A stretch of 64,000 bases of DNA, taken from positions 91,927,401 to 91,991,400 of the forward strand of contig CM028379.1 of NCBI GenBank assembly GCA_013146195.2, in the 5' to 3' direction. Origin of the DNA: Codonopsis lanceolata (taxonomy: Eukaryota; Streptophyta; Magnoliopsida; Asterales; Campanulaceae). Shown here in pieces: positions 1 to 13,100 of this stretch; the first letter of the stretch is position 1, and each line of letters opens with the position of its first letter. The translations under genes and the position numbers were made by a program. The notes below the pieces were generated by a model. The model was not told the DNA's origin. It did not search any database and was given only the letters and a program-made list of their open reading frames with translations.

Positions 1-645
1 CCTTCTAAAGTAAAAGATGTGGTAAACTGGAAAAGACCCGAGACAGTGACAGATGTGCGAAGTTTCTTGGGGTTACCTGGTTACTATCGAAGATTCATTG
101 AGGGATTTTCAAAGATAGCCACACATATGACTTCTTTGACATAGAAGAAGACATCGTTTGTATGGAGCGATAGATGTGAGAACAATTTCCAAGAATTGAA
201 ACGACGACTGACTACATCTCCAGTTCTTACTCTACCCAGTGGTGGTGATAATTTTATTGTGTATACTGATGCCTCCAAGGAAGGTTTGGGTTGTGTGTTG
301 ATGCAGAACAGGAAGGTTATTGCATATGCTTCGAGGAAGTTAACTCCCTATGAGCAGAACTATCCTACCCATGACTTGGAATTGGCTACGATTATTTTTG
401 ATTTGCATAAGTGGAAGCATTATCTTTATGGGGCCAAGTTCGAAGTCTATACTGATCACAAGAGTTTGAAGTATATGTTCTCACAGAAAGAATTAAACAT
501 GCGACAACGTAGATGGATGAAAAATCTTAAAGACCACGATTGTGCTATATTGTATCATCATGATAAAGCCAATGTGGTAGCTGATGCATTGAGAAGGAAG
601 ACTTATCTATCTTGCTTGTTGGTTCGAGTATGGAAGATACTTGAA
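1..645 (+). pseudogene. Ty3/gypsy polyprotein fragment: end of reverse transcriptase and RNase H
   Basis: Frame 1 is open from the window edge and encodes the connection from the Ty3/gypsy reverse transcriptase thumb (SFLGLPGYYRRFI at about residues 21-33) into RNase H (YTDASKEGLGCVL, then ASRKLTPYEQNYPTHDLELA and YTDHKSL). In an active element this polyprotein copies retrotransposon RNA into DNA. A TAG at 142-144 interrupts the frame, no integrase follows, and similarity fades after the ADALRRK motif at about residue 200. It is therefore a dead fragment. The 5' part lies outside the window. The domain call is firm from motifs; the clade is not assigned. Confidence 0.9.
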
Positions 646-669
646 GACTTAAGGGATTGGGATCCTTTT

Positions 670-780
670 ATGTTTGCCCATGGGGTATTATTTTCTAACC
701 GTGAGTGCCCCGTTTCGAGACTCACGCCGTCACGTGAAAACGACGTATTTCAAAATATTAAAGTGTGTGGAATGCACTTG
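670..780. repeat. Left part of a dispersed repeat, split by the solo LTR
   Basis: This stretch and 5759-5935 together match 9588-9850. The 30 or so bases before position 780 (ending GGAATGCACTTG) correspond to GGAATACACTTG near 9664-9675. It is the left half of a repeat copy into which the LTR at 781-5758 inserted. It carries no gene of its own. Confidence 0.6.
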
Positions 781-3700
781 TGTGACGACCCGACCCGGAT
801 ACCAATACGAGACCCCAAGGTCGTGCCGTCAAAACACACAATTAACAAGCAAAGGGTAAGGCTATAACAGCGATACACCAACGATTCAACAAATGCGGAA
901 GCGAATAACTTAATGGAACCCGAGCTAACAAGCTCCAAAATATAAAACAACCCAAGAGATAGTAAATCTCTCAGCCCAAAAATTCGAAGCACGTGACGCA
1001 ACATTAGACACGTACAATAAAACCACCTGTTACAATTTTATAAACAACAATATATCCAAGTCATCGATGACGTTATAGCCGGAACCCAACATTAAACTAA
1101 GTCTACAACTCTAGTCTACACACTCCACGGCTAAACATGCCGGAGTACAACATAACCAACAATATAAACACTTGAGATGGAATAAATATGTACTTAAACA
1201 AATATGGCTCGACTAACATTTGTCAGCTCACAAAAACCAAGTAATAATAATTTAACAAGTACAATCACCAAATCAATAACCACAACATACTACCCAAAGC
1301 AAAGTTTATATAACTTCACTTCCCAAACGTCCTTTCCAATAAACTAGGGTTACAAAATATTAATAGTAGCAACCTTCACCTAGAATCACACGTTCTATCG
1401 TAGACTCGGCGGATTCCTTCAAATCACTAGCTTGGCTCGAATCTAAGGAAAACAAAGTAAACGAGTAAGTCATAAAGACTTAGTAAGCTACCAAAGATGC
1501 AATGTCATGGCATGGAATTATGCTCAAATAAAACATGTACATCTCATGTCATACTCATAATATATCAATTCAGGGTATAATCCTCATCATAAACCAAATT
1601 TCATCCCTAGTCACATAGAACATAGTTCTACGTAATTTATCATAAAGTAATTCATATCAAATAGAATATGATTCTCAATTCCAATATGTGTAGCATGTTA
1701 TTTCCACATTTTAACCTATCATCAGACCACCAACCACATAACCCAATTATACCATGAGTCTCATAATTCATCATTTAACACAATTCATATAATAATCCAT
1801 ATATGGGATACTATTGTTTCCATTCTAATCATGGATAGCATGTTATAATTTTAGTATAGCATCATATCATGAAAATCATCATTTCATTAGCATGTTATAT
1901 TTCTATTATAACATTTCATCAAATAATCATCATCTCATGTAAATCATATCATTAACCACGTAGCACCACAATTCATATAAGTGCTCGTAAAATAAACCAC
2001 ATAAGAGAGAGAAGATGGTTCCTTTTCTGCATCCGCCATATAGCTCCTGCAAAACACGTGCAGCCAAATGTGTCCTCGATATCCCTTTCGTGGATATTGA
2101 CGTCCTCGAAACAATGATCAACTACATCCCCACCGTGGCCATCGATGGAGGGGTGTGTGCAACCCGGCACGACGATCCATTGTGATCACGAATCCCACAA
2201 TTCGTGAAGACAATGCACCATCCCGCCAAAAACTCAAACCAAAACAACGCCAGTTGAACTCAAACACAAGCACATGTAATATATACTTCGCATGCTCAAC
2301 CAAAGGAAAAGTACAACACACCGTACTGATCCAATCAAGTAGATTTTTTACTTTTAAATCACATAGTTATGCATTTCTATGCTAACTAACACATAAACAC
2401 ATTAGAGCATTAATATCAAGTCTCTAATACCCAAGTGTTCTTCATACACTTGAAAACGCTCGGAGGCTTAACCTCCATCAAAACTACCCCAAATTCCGTA
2501 GGATTTCAATATGTGATTCTCTATGTTCATATAAATCTCATAATCAACTCCGTTGAGTCATTTCTACTCTTTCCAAATTTGGAGGCATAGAAGCGATTTG
2601 CATCATAGCCCTCATATTATTCATTAGCTAATATTCATGGCTAAGTTCTCAAGGTTAGCAACATTGTGCAACCCAACATAATCCATACCTTCCCAACAAA
2701 ATCCCCAAAACATGGTTCATGGATCAACACTTAATATTTAGAGTCAATCATCACATTTCAAACATGCATCTCAAGATAGAATCTAATCTAGCATGCTTTC
2801 ATCCAAAATAAGCCATTTATCTAATCAAGATGTACATTCATCTAGCATGTTCATAACCAAGATGTAATTCATCTAGCACGCCCACAACCTTAAATTCATA
2901 AATTAGAGTTGAACAACATACTCTTATATGCATAAAAGTCAACTCAACCCAATAAAGTCAAACTTTACATTCTAATCATGTAAATTCATGCTCACCACAA
3001 AAAATAGAGGTTCATCAAGTATACTTCTGAACTTTAAACATACAACATATGTAATTCCAATAATTCATAATATTCCATAGAAATTGCCAAAAATCATTCA
3101 TATTATCAATAACACATTTGCTACATAAACATATAGTCAAACCCTAGGTTTTTTTTTTAGGAAATCATGGTCATCATGCTCAAACTCAAACTTACAAGAT
3201 GAAGTTCAATAATGTACTTCATTAAACATAAAAAGCATCCTATTCATGCTTCTAACAAGTTCACTCCTCAAAAAAATCCAAAACTCAAAATAAAATCACA
3301 CACAACATACATGTGTACTCATTGACCTTAAATAGATAGCCCATTTGTTTTCCTTGTTGGGTAGAACCCTATACAATCTTACAGAATAAGAAATAAATAA
3401 AATATCGAAATACAAAACCGTTAAGCTTCTGGTTGCAGAGGAAGACTTGTAGAGTCTACTGGTTGCTCTGAAAGAAGGTCTGCTGGTGACTTGAAACGAA
3501 GTCTGCTGGTGGCTTAGTTGTAAGTCTGCTGGTGACTTGAACCAAGGTCTGCTGGTGAAGGTCTTCTGGTGAAGGTCTGCTGGCAGAAACACTGAAGGTC
3601 TACCGATGGAAGTATTGCAGGTCTACCGGTAAAGACTAATGTCTGCCGGTAGGAGACTGAAGTCTATTGGTAGAAGGAAAACGTACGAGGCCTGTGTAAC

Positions 3701-5758
3701 ACACAGTTTCCTTGAAACGTTATTCGTCCCACTCCCTGTAAGTGCCTGGAGTTCTTACTTAGGACGAACGTCTCCCAGGATACAACGGCAGCACCGGATA
3801 GCTTTGCACTGAAGGTCCGGCAAACTAAATACGTGTCTGTAATCTATCACCAAACAGGAGGCCAAAAGAAGGATATTCGAGATGAAATGCAATGCAAGTG
3901 TATAAGAGGAAGAGAAACTTTGTGTTTTTTCTGTGTGCGTGTTCTCTGTTGTGGAGAATGGTTCCTTTATATAGGCCAGAAAATCAACACGTTTTAATTA
4001 CTAAAACCGTTTTGATTATGCCCATTAAAGCAGACATTAAGACAGAATTAAACTGTCCATTAAAACAGAATTAATACGTCAGTCCAAGCCAAATCGGACC
4101 TTGATTTGCACCCCCCCCCTACGGGCGCGGAAGGGATAGTTCTTTCTATACAAGCTTACCCAAGCACAAGGGAGCCTTTGTATATAAACCCTTCAAGCCT
4201 TTCACATTTTCCCAATGTGGGATAACCCACTTCCAACATTTCAAATGTCCAACTTTAAACCTCTATAACTTATTTAACCGATATCCGAATTGGATAAATA
4301 AATATAGTATTCTTATGTACTCACGGAGAAGAACATAATTCCACAATTACCATAGTCATTACATGAATGACTCACAAATAAATTAGTGCCTCAAAGCCCC
4401 AATTTACTTCACTTAAAAACACTAGTTTTCCTTAGGGTCAATGAGCACAAAATCCATAGAAGGAGGATTGTAGTAGCTTACATGACTTGGATAAAAACTC
4501 CAAGGAATCAAAATCCGATCCGTGAAGTTGTTCTACTCATCGAGGGCTTCACGAATCCGAAGTTTGGAGGCGATCCAACGGTCGGATCTTCATGGACTAA
4601 TTAGAGGAAGAAAAAGCTAGGGCTTCAAAGCCCCCATGTCTCACACACACACTCTCTCTTTCTCTCTCAATACGTATTAGAAGGATGAAGAAAATGAGAG
4701 GATTTGTTGCATCTACAAAGGGGAAATGGTATTTATACTTCCACAATAAGAGAGGGCACAAAGGGAATTTCCTTGGTACAATTAGTGAATGTTAGGAGTA
4801 ACCAACCTCTAATCAAACCTTAATTAACTCCCCAAACATATTAGGACATGATTAGGACTAAGTATGAGTGTTAGGAAGGGTTTAGAAGAGGTTTAGTAAG
4901 GGAAGGATAGGAAATACACATCAAAATACAAAACAGGGACCTTGCTGATTCGAAGGCAAAGCGCTCGCATGGCTCCAACCCATGCGACCGCATCACCCTA
5001 TTTAACCCATCAATCCAATTTTCTGCAACCTTGTTCGGGTACGGTCCTTCCCGCATGCAACCGCAAACCTTAAAGCTCTAAAATGGTATATAATTCAACC
5101 CTTAAGGACCCCAAACACTTAGCTAAATCAAACAAGTCTCAAACCACCTTCAAAGTAGGTCCAGAACTCCTACAACAACTCTCGAAACAACCCGGAGTGA
5201 AACCGAAGCAAGGTACAACAACTTGCGAACGAAACGATGAATGAAACCACGAACCGACGGGCAACAACCCTAGATTATAAACACTTCAAAAGGCTATTGA
5301 ATAGGCCTGAATGCTTCTCAGATGTTAAACAACAGATAGGAGAAAAGAACTCCCGAAAGATGAGACGATCATACGGCTCAATCTCGAACTACGCAATAAG
5401 GACGATTGCTATCCTCAAAGCGTCAAAACCTCACAAGACTTAAGGAATGCATCCAACTAGAATTCTAATACGTCTAAACATGTTAATCAATCATCATGAA
5501 AGATCTAGGACCAAATCGAGGTAAGGAACGCAAAACGCAAGCAAACTCTCAATCGCATTGCATTTCGACTATCGTCGAGTTACAACTTGTGACTTTAGCA
5601 AGTCAACAACTATATGGGATCTCTTAATAGTATTTTGGTCTTAATGTGATCTCTCATACACATCTAAACTCTCTCTCCCAAACCAAACAAGCAATTAACA
5701 AGAGAAGAAAGACGAGCATTGCACGCAATTCAAGCTAACCGGGAATCAGGGTATTACA
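781..5758 (-). mobile_element. Solo LTR (about 5 kb), probably Ty3/gypsy, with 5-bp target duplication
   Basis: The segment starts TGTGACGACCCGACCC and ends GGGTATTACA. Read on the minus strand it is TGTAATACCC...GGGTCGTCACA, the usual TG..CA form of a long plant LTR. It is flanked by a perfect 5-bp duplication ACTTG (776-780 and 5759-5763). I see no second copy of either terminus inside, and no gag, protease, RT or integrase, so a solo LTR left by LTR-LTR recombination fits best. A large non-autonomous element is the alternative. The few ORFs inside are short and unrecognisable. A C run and an adjacent GC-richer stretch lie near 4111-4135. Confidence 0.75.
3435..3680. repeat. Degenerate GTCTGCTGGTGA minisatellite inside the solo LTR
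   Basis: About ten imperfect copies of a 15-40 base unit with the core GTCTGCTGGT, drifting to GTCTACCGGT, are arranged in tandem. The ORF on the opposite strand here is simply the repeat read through and is not a gene. Confidence 0.7.
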
Positions 5759-5935
5759 ACTTGGCCTCATTATGGACTCTAAAATTGTGTATAGAGAGTC
5801 GCCACCTTTATTTTAATGTTAAAAAGGGAAAACCAAAAATACCAAAAAGTGTAGATCCGGGGGCTAAGTTACGAGTTGGGAAGGGGTTAGGCGCCCAACT
5901 CGCCATTTTGGTCTTATTTAGGTTTTGCTAAGATA
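5759..5935. repeat. Right part of the dispersed repeat split by the solo LTR
   Basis: Contains GAGTCGCCACC (about 5798-5808) and CGGGGGCTAAGTTACGAG (5858-5875), the latter also present at 9766-9783 in the same context. Together with 670-780 it forms one copy of the repeat. It resembles LTR-retrotransposon-derived noncoding sequence common in plants, but I cannot name the family. Confidence 0.6.
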
Positions 5936-5971
5936 ACATGTTTAGTTTATCGTTTTTAGTTTAGAAAATTG

Positions 5972-6004
<33 letters not shown>

Positions 6005-7111
6005 AAAATAATAAATTCTTGATTCGTCATCTCACCATATATTATAAATAGTGGCAGAGCCATCCTTTTTATAATAATGATGATATACTATTTAAAATAA
6101 ATTAGTAGTAGTAATATAAAATAAAGACATGCATAAATTCATACCGATGGAGAGATGTTAAGCAATGATTAGAGTGTCCGTGCTCATAACATCATGTAAT
6201 ATAAAATAACTTTATTTCTAGAACTTATAGAGCATGTAAATTTAGTTTCGGGAGCATTCAAATACAAAGATAGATATATGAGATGGAAGATTATGTTGAG
6301 GAGCTCTGTCCAAGAGTGAGTTTTTCTTCAATGTTACACCTCCTTTTATGAGTAGAAAATCAATCAATTTATGAAATGTGAAAGAGTTACACAAATCTTA
6401 TTATAAGTTAAATGTAATAAATGTGGTACGGTAACTTTGATCTCGTCCACTTTCAATGCTTCTTAGAGCATCTCCATTGTGTGTTTTTTCCTCTTCTTAT
6501 TTATGGAGAAAAATGAATGCATAGACAATTAGGAGAGAGACATAGCTAACTAGGAAAGAGAGAGAGAGAAGAGAGAGTTTTTTCCTCCTAAATAGGAAGA
6601 AAGAAAATGAATCTTCCTAAGCATGTGTGTGATCGATTTTTGAGAAAGAGGGTAAAATGAAATACGTTGTATTAAGATGTATTAAATTTAATTTTTAGTA
6701 TAAATGATGATAAGATCCCGCTAATATGATAGATATAGCATATCTTAACATTAATAATCTTTTGTGGAACTAAAACCGACAGGAGTGAATGAGGAATAGC
6801 CGAATAGGTTTCCATCATTCCAAGTGCAAGATGGTAAAATAATAAAACAAAAAAGTCTCAGTTGGCATTGCTTATTGTCGCTTACACCTCCAACTCCAAC
6901 TCCAACTCCAACTCCAACCGTCAAAAACTAGCTTTCTATACGTTTCCATAGACCTTCTCTTTGTCAAGCCCAATCTTTCGCCCAACCTATCATTGGAATT
7001 TGGATTTACTCTCATAGTCTCACTCATTCAATTCCGATTCCATTTCCAATCCAACATAAATGCTGACTTACCATTCCCCCCCTTTTCCCTCCAGAATCCC
7101 ACTCCTCCAAA
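5936..7111. other. Intergenic region upstream of LPPE; GT and CCAACT simple repeats
   Basis: No gene seen. It holds a GT/TA simple repeat (about 5971-6004), a GAGCATCTCCATTG motif at 6475-6488 of the kind found at MITE ends, a GA-rich tract (6556-6580) and a CCAACT repeat at about 6888-6919. The LPPE promoter and 5' UTR must lie at the right end; a pyrimidine-rich stretch immediately precedes the ATG. No convincing TATA box was identified. Confidence 0.5.
6888..6919. repeat. CCAACT hexanucleotide microsatellite
   Basis: About five tandem copies of CCAACT lie about 200 bases upstream of the LPPE start codon, so they probably fall in its promoter or 5' UTR. Copy number may vary between individuals. 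Confidence 0.8.
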
Positions 7112-10100
7112 ATGTTTGCTGCAACTTCCCTTCTTAAACCCATCCCATTTCTTCAACTTAAACCTCCCAAGCCAATTCCTTTTCCCTCCTCAAGAAAATT
7201 TCTTGTTTTCTCGGAAAAATTTGTTCCCGGTAAATCTGTATACCGAGTGAACAGAGTTTGGGTACCCAACACCATGAGAGCGTTTACTGAAACTCGGGTT
7301 TCTAGTGGGGGGAGCGGCGATGAATTCATTACCCCCGCGTCTGCTTTTGAACAAGAAGTTTTCATTGACGGTTCGCCTGGGCTTCCCCCTATTCATGTTG
7401 CTGGTCGGTTCAACATAACTATGAATCGTTTGGTTGGTAACTTTTTTTTCGCAAATTGAACTTGTTTGTGTTGACTTTTGTTAGCATTTCTTCTGGGATC
7501 CAAATGTTCGATTTAATGCTTAGCTGAGTTGCTAGTTTTGTTCACCGTGATTTTTAAGTTGAATTTTTTGGCTGGATTTGTTTTAAATGGTCAGCAAGAT
7601 GATAAGCAGATAAATAAAAGGGATATATACATACATATGTGCACATCTGTCAATGTAGTTTGGAGGTTGGATTATGAACCATTCGTTTGAAGTCCTCTAA
7701 TTACTTGGGCCATATTCAGTGCTAGTTTGGTATCCTACTATCATCAGTCCATTTCATGTCATTTAGTACAAATTTCTTTCCGTGATAATTTAAATGCAAT
7801 GGAAAGGAATCACGATTATGAAGTACCAAACGAGCACTCAAGGTTGGATAGAGGCAAGGGCTTGGTTGGTACAAAAATTGCATTGTTGCCCATTCCCCTG
7901 CGTTGATCTTTTGTATAAAAATATACTTGTCATTGGGTCTGATATTGTAGGCTCCATTTCTTAGTAGTGGGACCTGTAAACAGTGCACGCATAATTTGAT
8001 AAACTTTTAAGATAGTGAAAGGTAAAGAAAGAGTATGAGATCTCGGCATATAATGATCTAATTTAAAGGAAGTTTCTTAGTTTGATAATTAATTTTTTTA
8101 AAGGAAGTAGAAGGGATGTGAGACTACCTTGCTTGTGAGGTTTAGGAGTAACAAAAATGGATTCCCAATCTTGATCCACTAGTTGCCTTGAACTTGAAAA
8201 GAGGTATGGAGTATGGAAACATCTGTCAAATGAGCAAATCTTAAGCAATTGCCAAAGTGATTGAACCTGGGCTTCACTAGTTTTATTTTATATTGAACCA
8301 TGCACAAGTTGAAATGGTTTTCAATGTAGTCCTGGGATGGTTTTAGTGTATGGAGCAAGTTCAGATGGAGCTTATAAATTGATAAACACTATATTCTCCT
8401 TCAATTCTAACATGTTCTCATCGGCGTGGATCGAGGATGCCTTTGCTTGAGCGGGCTTGAGCTGAGTCTCAAGTGATCTCACATGCTTTATTAATGTATC
8501 TTCAGCTTATTGTCTGAAGCAGTTACAGGTACAACTTCTTTGCCTACTAAAGGTGGAGATTAAACTACATCCAATATTTAAAAGAAGATGCATGTAAATA
8601 AAATGAAGTGAGCAACAAAGAATTCTCGACATTAGCTTTCGAACTGGACCTGTAGTTTCTTAAAGAAAATAAAAACAAAAATATTACCATAGTATATCAA
8701 ATTTTCGAAGAATTAGGTTCATTTTTTTGGATCCTGGAAATAAATGAATTAAAGAAATAGAAATTTTTTGAGAGATATACTTGAGAGTGGCTACATTGCG
8801 TTTGTTTTTCAGCATTTAATTTCCTTCTCTTGATTCTTTCGGAGATCCAGCTCCAGACTTGTGGCAACTTAGAAGGCCGTAAAACTCTCTCTGTCTCTCT
8901 CTCCAATTGTGATTTGATTGATAGGGCACTTGTTATTTGTTCTGATAGAAGATTCATTTTTTATCTGCTCATTTTTATCTGTTTCGTGGGTCACATCAAG
9001 ACATAAAACCCTGTTTTGTATCTGATTCCTGGTGAAGTTGTGAGTAGGTTTGAGGTAGGATACATTTGTACGATTGTCTTTGTTGAGCATATCTTAATCA
9101 CAAATGAGTGTTGCTGGTATAGCTGGAGATGCATCTGACACCCAAATTTTGACTGTAATCAGAAGATGCAGAGTTTGTTTTATAGTTTGTTATTGTCATT
9201 TGGTTAAATGAGTTCTCATTCTGACCATGGATGAGGTGATGTCTATGGTTAGTACAGTTCGCATCTGAAATGTCATTTATTGATTCTGCTATCAATTTTC
9301 AATAACTGGGGTGGCCTTTTTATTCCTGCAAGGTTTTTACGGATTCTATATAGTTGTTTCCTTCTTTAGTTAATTCTTTCCATACAGAACTTATGTATTG
9401 GAATTGGAAATCGCTCTTGCTTATATAGTCATAATTCCATCTATATAACTCCCTAGAAGAAAGTTTCAGTCCTCATATATCCCCTCTTCTAGATGATTTC
9501 TAACTATTGGCATCCCCTCACCTAGACTAGGTAACTAAATATCCAATGATTCAAAGCTGGTATCATTGATTGATATTAATGGGAGGTCTTTACACGTGTG
9601 AGAAGCGTGTTTTGAACCTCGTCGTAATTAATGAAAGACGAGAAGATTCTAACTTAAGCACATGGAATACACTTGGGCCTCATATGAAATTCCTGAAAAG
9701 ATTAAAACAAGATTCACCACTTCCGTTTATGAAGGAGCGGAAGAAAACCTAGATTCTAAGGTTCGGGGGCTAAGTTACGAGTCGAGAAGGTGTTAGGCAT
9801 CCAACTCACTCTTTCAAGGTTGCTAAAGATGCTTGATTTCCTAATGGTTAGTCTCATTACTTCATGGTTGGCATGTCAAGGAAATACAAAATTATTTTTT
9901 TCATTGATGCAAGCTTGAATAAAATAGAGTCAACTTTAAAGTTTAACTCTAAACCATTAATCTATCAAAAATACCAAAAACGTGTTTGCTTGTTTGATTA
10001 TATTTGAGATGAAAATTTGACATGATTTTGAAATGAGAATTAGCATGAAAAATGGCTTGTCAAGACATTTTCCAAAAGGAAAATAGCATTTTAAAGTTTC

Positions 10101-13100
10101 GATTTTAAAGTCCCATTTTTAAGTCTTGACCACAAATTATGACATTTTTAACAATAAACACATTATTTCCATGTTAATTTCACTCTTTTTATGGCCAAGA
10201 TTTGGGTTTCAAAATGTGTCATAAACTAGTGTTGAAAGCACAAATAAACAACTACTTAAAAAAGTCAAGCATCGAGAATATTACAACATTGCAAAATCTT
10301 TTTCCAAAAGCTCAAACATATCAAAACTAGACCACCCATTTTTGATACAAATGTAAACTAGTTGGAATGTGAAGAGGGAGTTTTAAATGGATAGTGAAAT
10401 GATGAAGGAGTATGGGTGATGGTGTGTTTGCGTGTGGTGTGGTGTGGGTTTAGGTGGGACAAGTGGGTTTTTGTGGTCAAGGAATGAGAAAAAGTTTGAC
10501 CAAGTTGGTATGGGTTTTGAAAATGAAGAAAGTAAAAATGGGTAATGGTGGATGGTTATGATGACTTTCTCCCTTCTTTTTTTTTCTTGTTTCCTTCTTT
10601 GCTTCTTGGCATTTTCTCCCCTCTTGTCTTTTCCCATGAGCACTTGAGTCCTTGGATGTCTTCCTTTGGCATTTTGACCATCATACATTAATTCAAACAA
10701 AGTTAGTTAGCTCATGTTGTGTACGAAATTTACAGAAATAACAATACAATATGGGGTACAAGATTGGGGTGTCTATAACATGGGGATGAGTTAGAAAAGA
10801 TTTATGTTGGATACTTAAGCACCTCTAAGCAGAAATCACTTCAATTTACGCATCTGAAACAATATTGAAATAATTTCTTAAAAGAAAAGAATTGATGAAT
10901 ATTATTACCGTATTCATTCATTATAGTAAGTACCAATTTACTGAAACTAAGAAAAATAAAGGAGTTGCAAACCACAAAACCTATTCAATATAGACTCTGT
11001 TTAGTATTTATATATGGACTTCCGTTTTATTATTTTATTTGCTCATCTTTCCCCATGTTCCATGCTAAGAGTCCTACTTACGATTTTGGGAGTTTCCACA
11101 TACAGAGTCATGTTTTTAACTAAGCCTATTAATTTTATGAATTTGCAAGTTTATTCTTGTTACATACAACTTAGCTTTAGGAAGACTATTTTAATGATTT
11201 AACCCAAGGGTATCAATGGAAATTTAATGTAATCCCATAATTTTTGACTTTCGAACTTGGACTCTTTGAGCAGAATGGAGGGAGTTTTCATTAGCTTTTG
11301 CCACTTGATAGATATGTACACTCTACTCTCCTTCAGAGTTTGGTTGAGTTATTTTCCGTATTTATTGTTTTGATTGCAGAGTAAGTGGCTTGTTTCAGCA
11401 ATTTTCGGTGCTATTATCCTTGTAAGGCATGATGCTGAAGCATTGTGGGTTACTATGGGTTCGGTTGTGAATGTCTTACTCTCGCTTACTCTAAAGCAGA
11501 CGCTAAAGCAGGAGCGGCCTACTTCTGCATTGAGTTCAGGCCATGGGATGCCATCGTCACATGCACAATCCATCTTCTTTGCTGTGGTGGTTATTACTGT
11601 GTCAAGTAACTATATCTTCTGCTACTCTTTTCAGTTAGCAAGCCTTTCAAGAATATCATTTGTTTGGAACCTCATGCTGTTACCATGCCACAGAGATTTT
11701 TGAATTAAGTGCTTATATTGTTGGAGTACTTAAGATTGCGCTCTGCACCACACCGACCCCTCACCCCCAAAAACACCAAAAAAAGAAGTAAAAATAGAAA
11801 AATAAAATAAATTAGGAGCTCTTCTTTGTTTGTGATTTTCTGTTTTCTTAGAGTTGGATTTAGCATGTTCTTCACTATTTGCTGCTGCTCTTTTTCATAA
11901 AGTAAGAATTTTCTGGTGACAGAAGTCTTCCTTTTTAATTAACACTTGGTTTCAGAGTCATAATGTTTAAATGTTTAATGTCTGTTTTTGTACTCCCTGT
12001 AACAGTGGTGGAATGGCATGGGTTGAATGCAGCTACGACTATTCTTAGCATGCTTGTCTTAGCATTTGGTTCATATTGTGTACGTATCATAACATCCCAA
12101 TTTCCTGCATTCTTCTTCATTTTATATGTTCTTTTTCGTACGTTTTCTGCATGTACTATTTAAGGAAATCAAACCCCATAACTTTTTGCTTGTTGCTGCA
12201 TTTTCCTTAAAATGAAGATACTTTCTCTGTTATGCAAAAGAGTCCACTTTCTGTTTTGGATGTTTCATTAAAAGGAAATCAAACCACATAACATTTATGT
12301 TTGTTACTGCTTTCCTCTAAAATGATACCTCCTCCGTTCTGCAATAGACTTCACTTTCTGTGTTGGACATTTCATTCAAAGAGTTGAGGTTAGAAACTAA
12401 GCTAATTAATTATCTGAGTTTCCAAAATTTACCCTTATTTCATTAAACTTTATTTTAAGAAACTAGTTTGATCCTTGAAACCGAGGGTATTTGTGAAAAG
12501 TTTAATTAATTCTCAAAATGTTTAACTCTCAAACGTGGATTCTTTGAAGCAAAACGGATGTATTTACTTAGGTAGACAGTAGTCATCAGTAAAAGTAAAC
12601 CAAGGATTACAAGACTATATGAAGGGCAAAAACATTTGAATCACCCTTGTTTTAGAAACTGGTGTGATTACATATGCAAAAATTCTAAAAATGGAGACTG
12701 AATTGGGCACATGTTAGCCAGACCCTGCGATTTAGGTTTTGACGTGTTCAGTTGGCAATGAACTTTGTCAGAGTCTTAATGAGTTTTGGAAATCTTTGAT
12801 GGGTTGAATTGCGTTGATAAGAACTTGTATTTAAAAATATTTATCCTTCTCCATGTTCAAGGACAATGTTCGTTTCTTCTTTCTATGTTTAGACAATGTC
12901 AATATCACCTCAGAGGGGTTGGAGATTGAGATTTTAGAAAGGGTCATACCTAAGTAGAAACTAATTTAAGTAAATCATCCGTATGAAGTTGTGTTTGTAC
13001 TTGGTAGCTTATTTGAGAGTTCAGTGAGAGTTGTTTCAATTTGCAACTTATTACACACGACTGAGTCTGATGTTAATCACATTGCTGTTTTTGCAGTCAT

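Noticed and set aside
10383..10700. 105-codon minus-strand ORF inside LPPE intron 1
   Set aside because: Low-complexity lysine- and histidine-rich translation of G/T-rich intron repeat; no start context or family.
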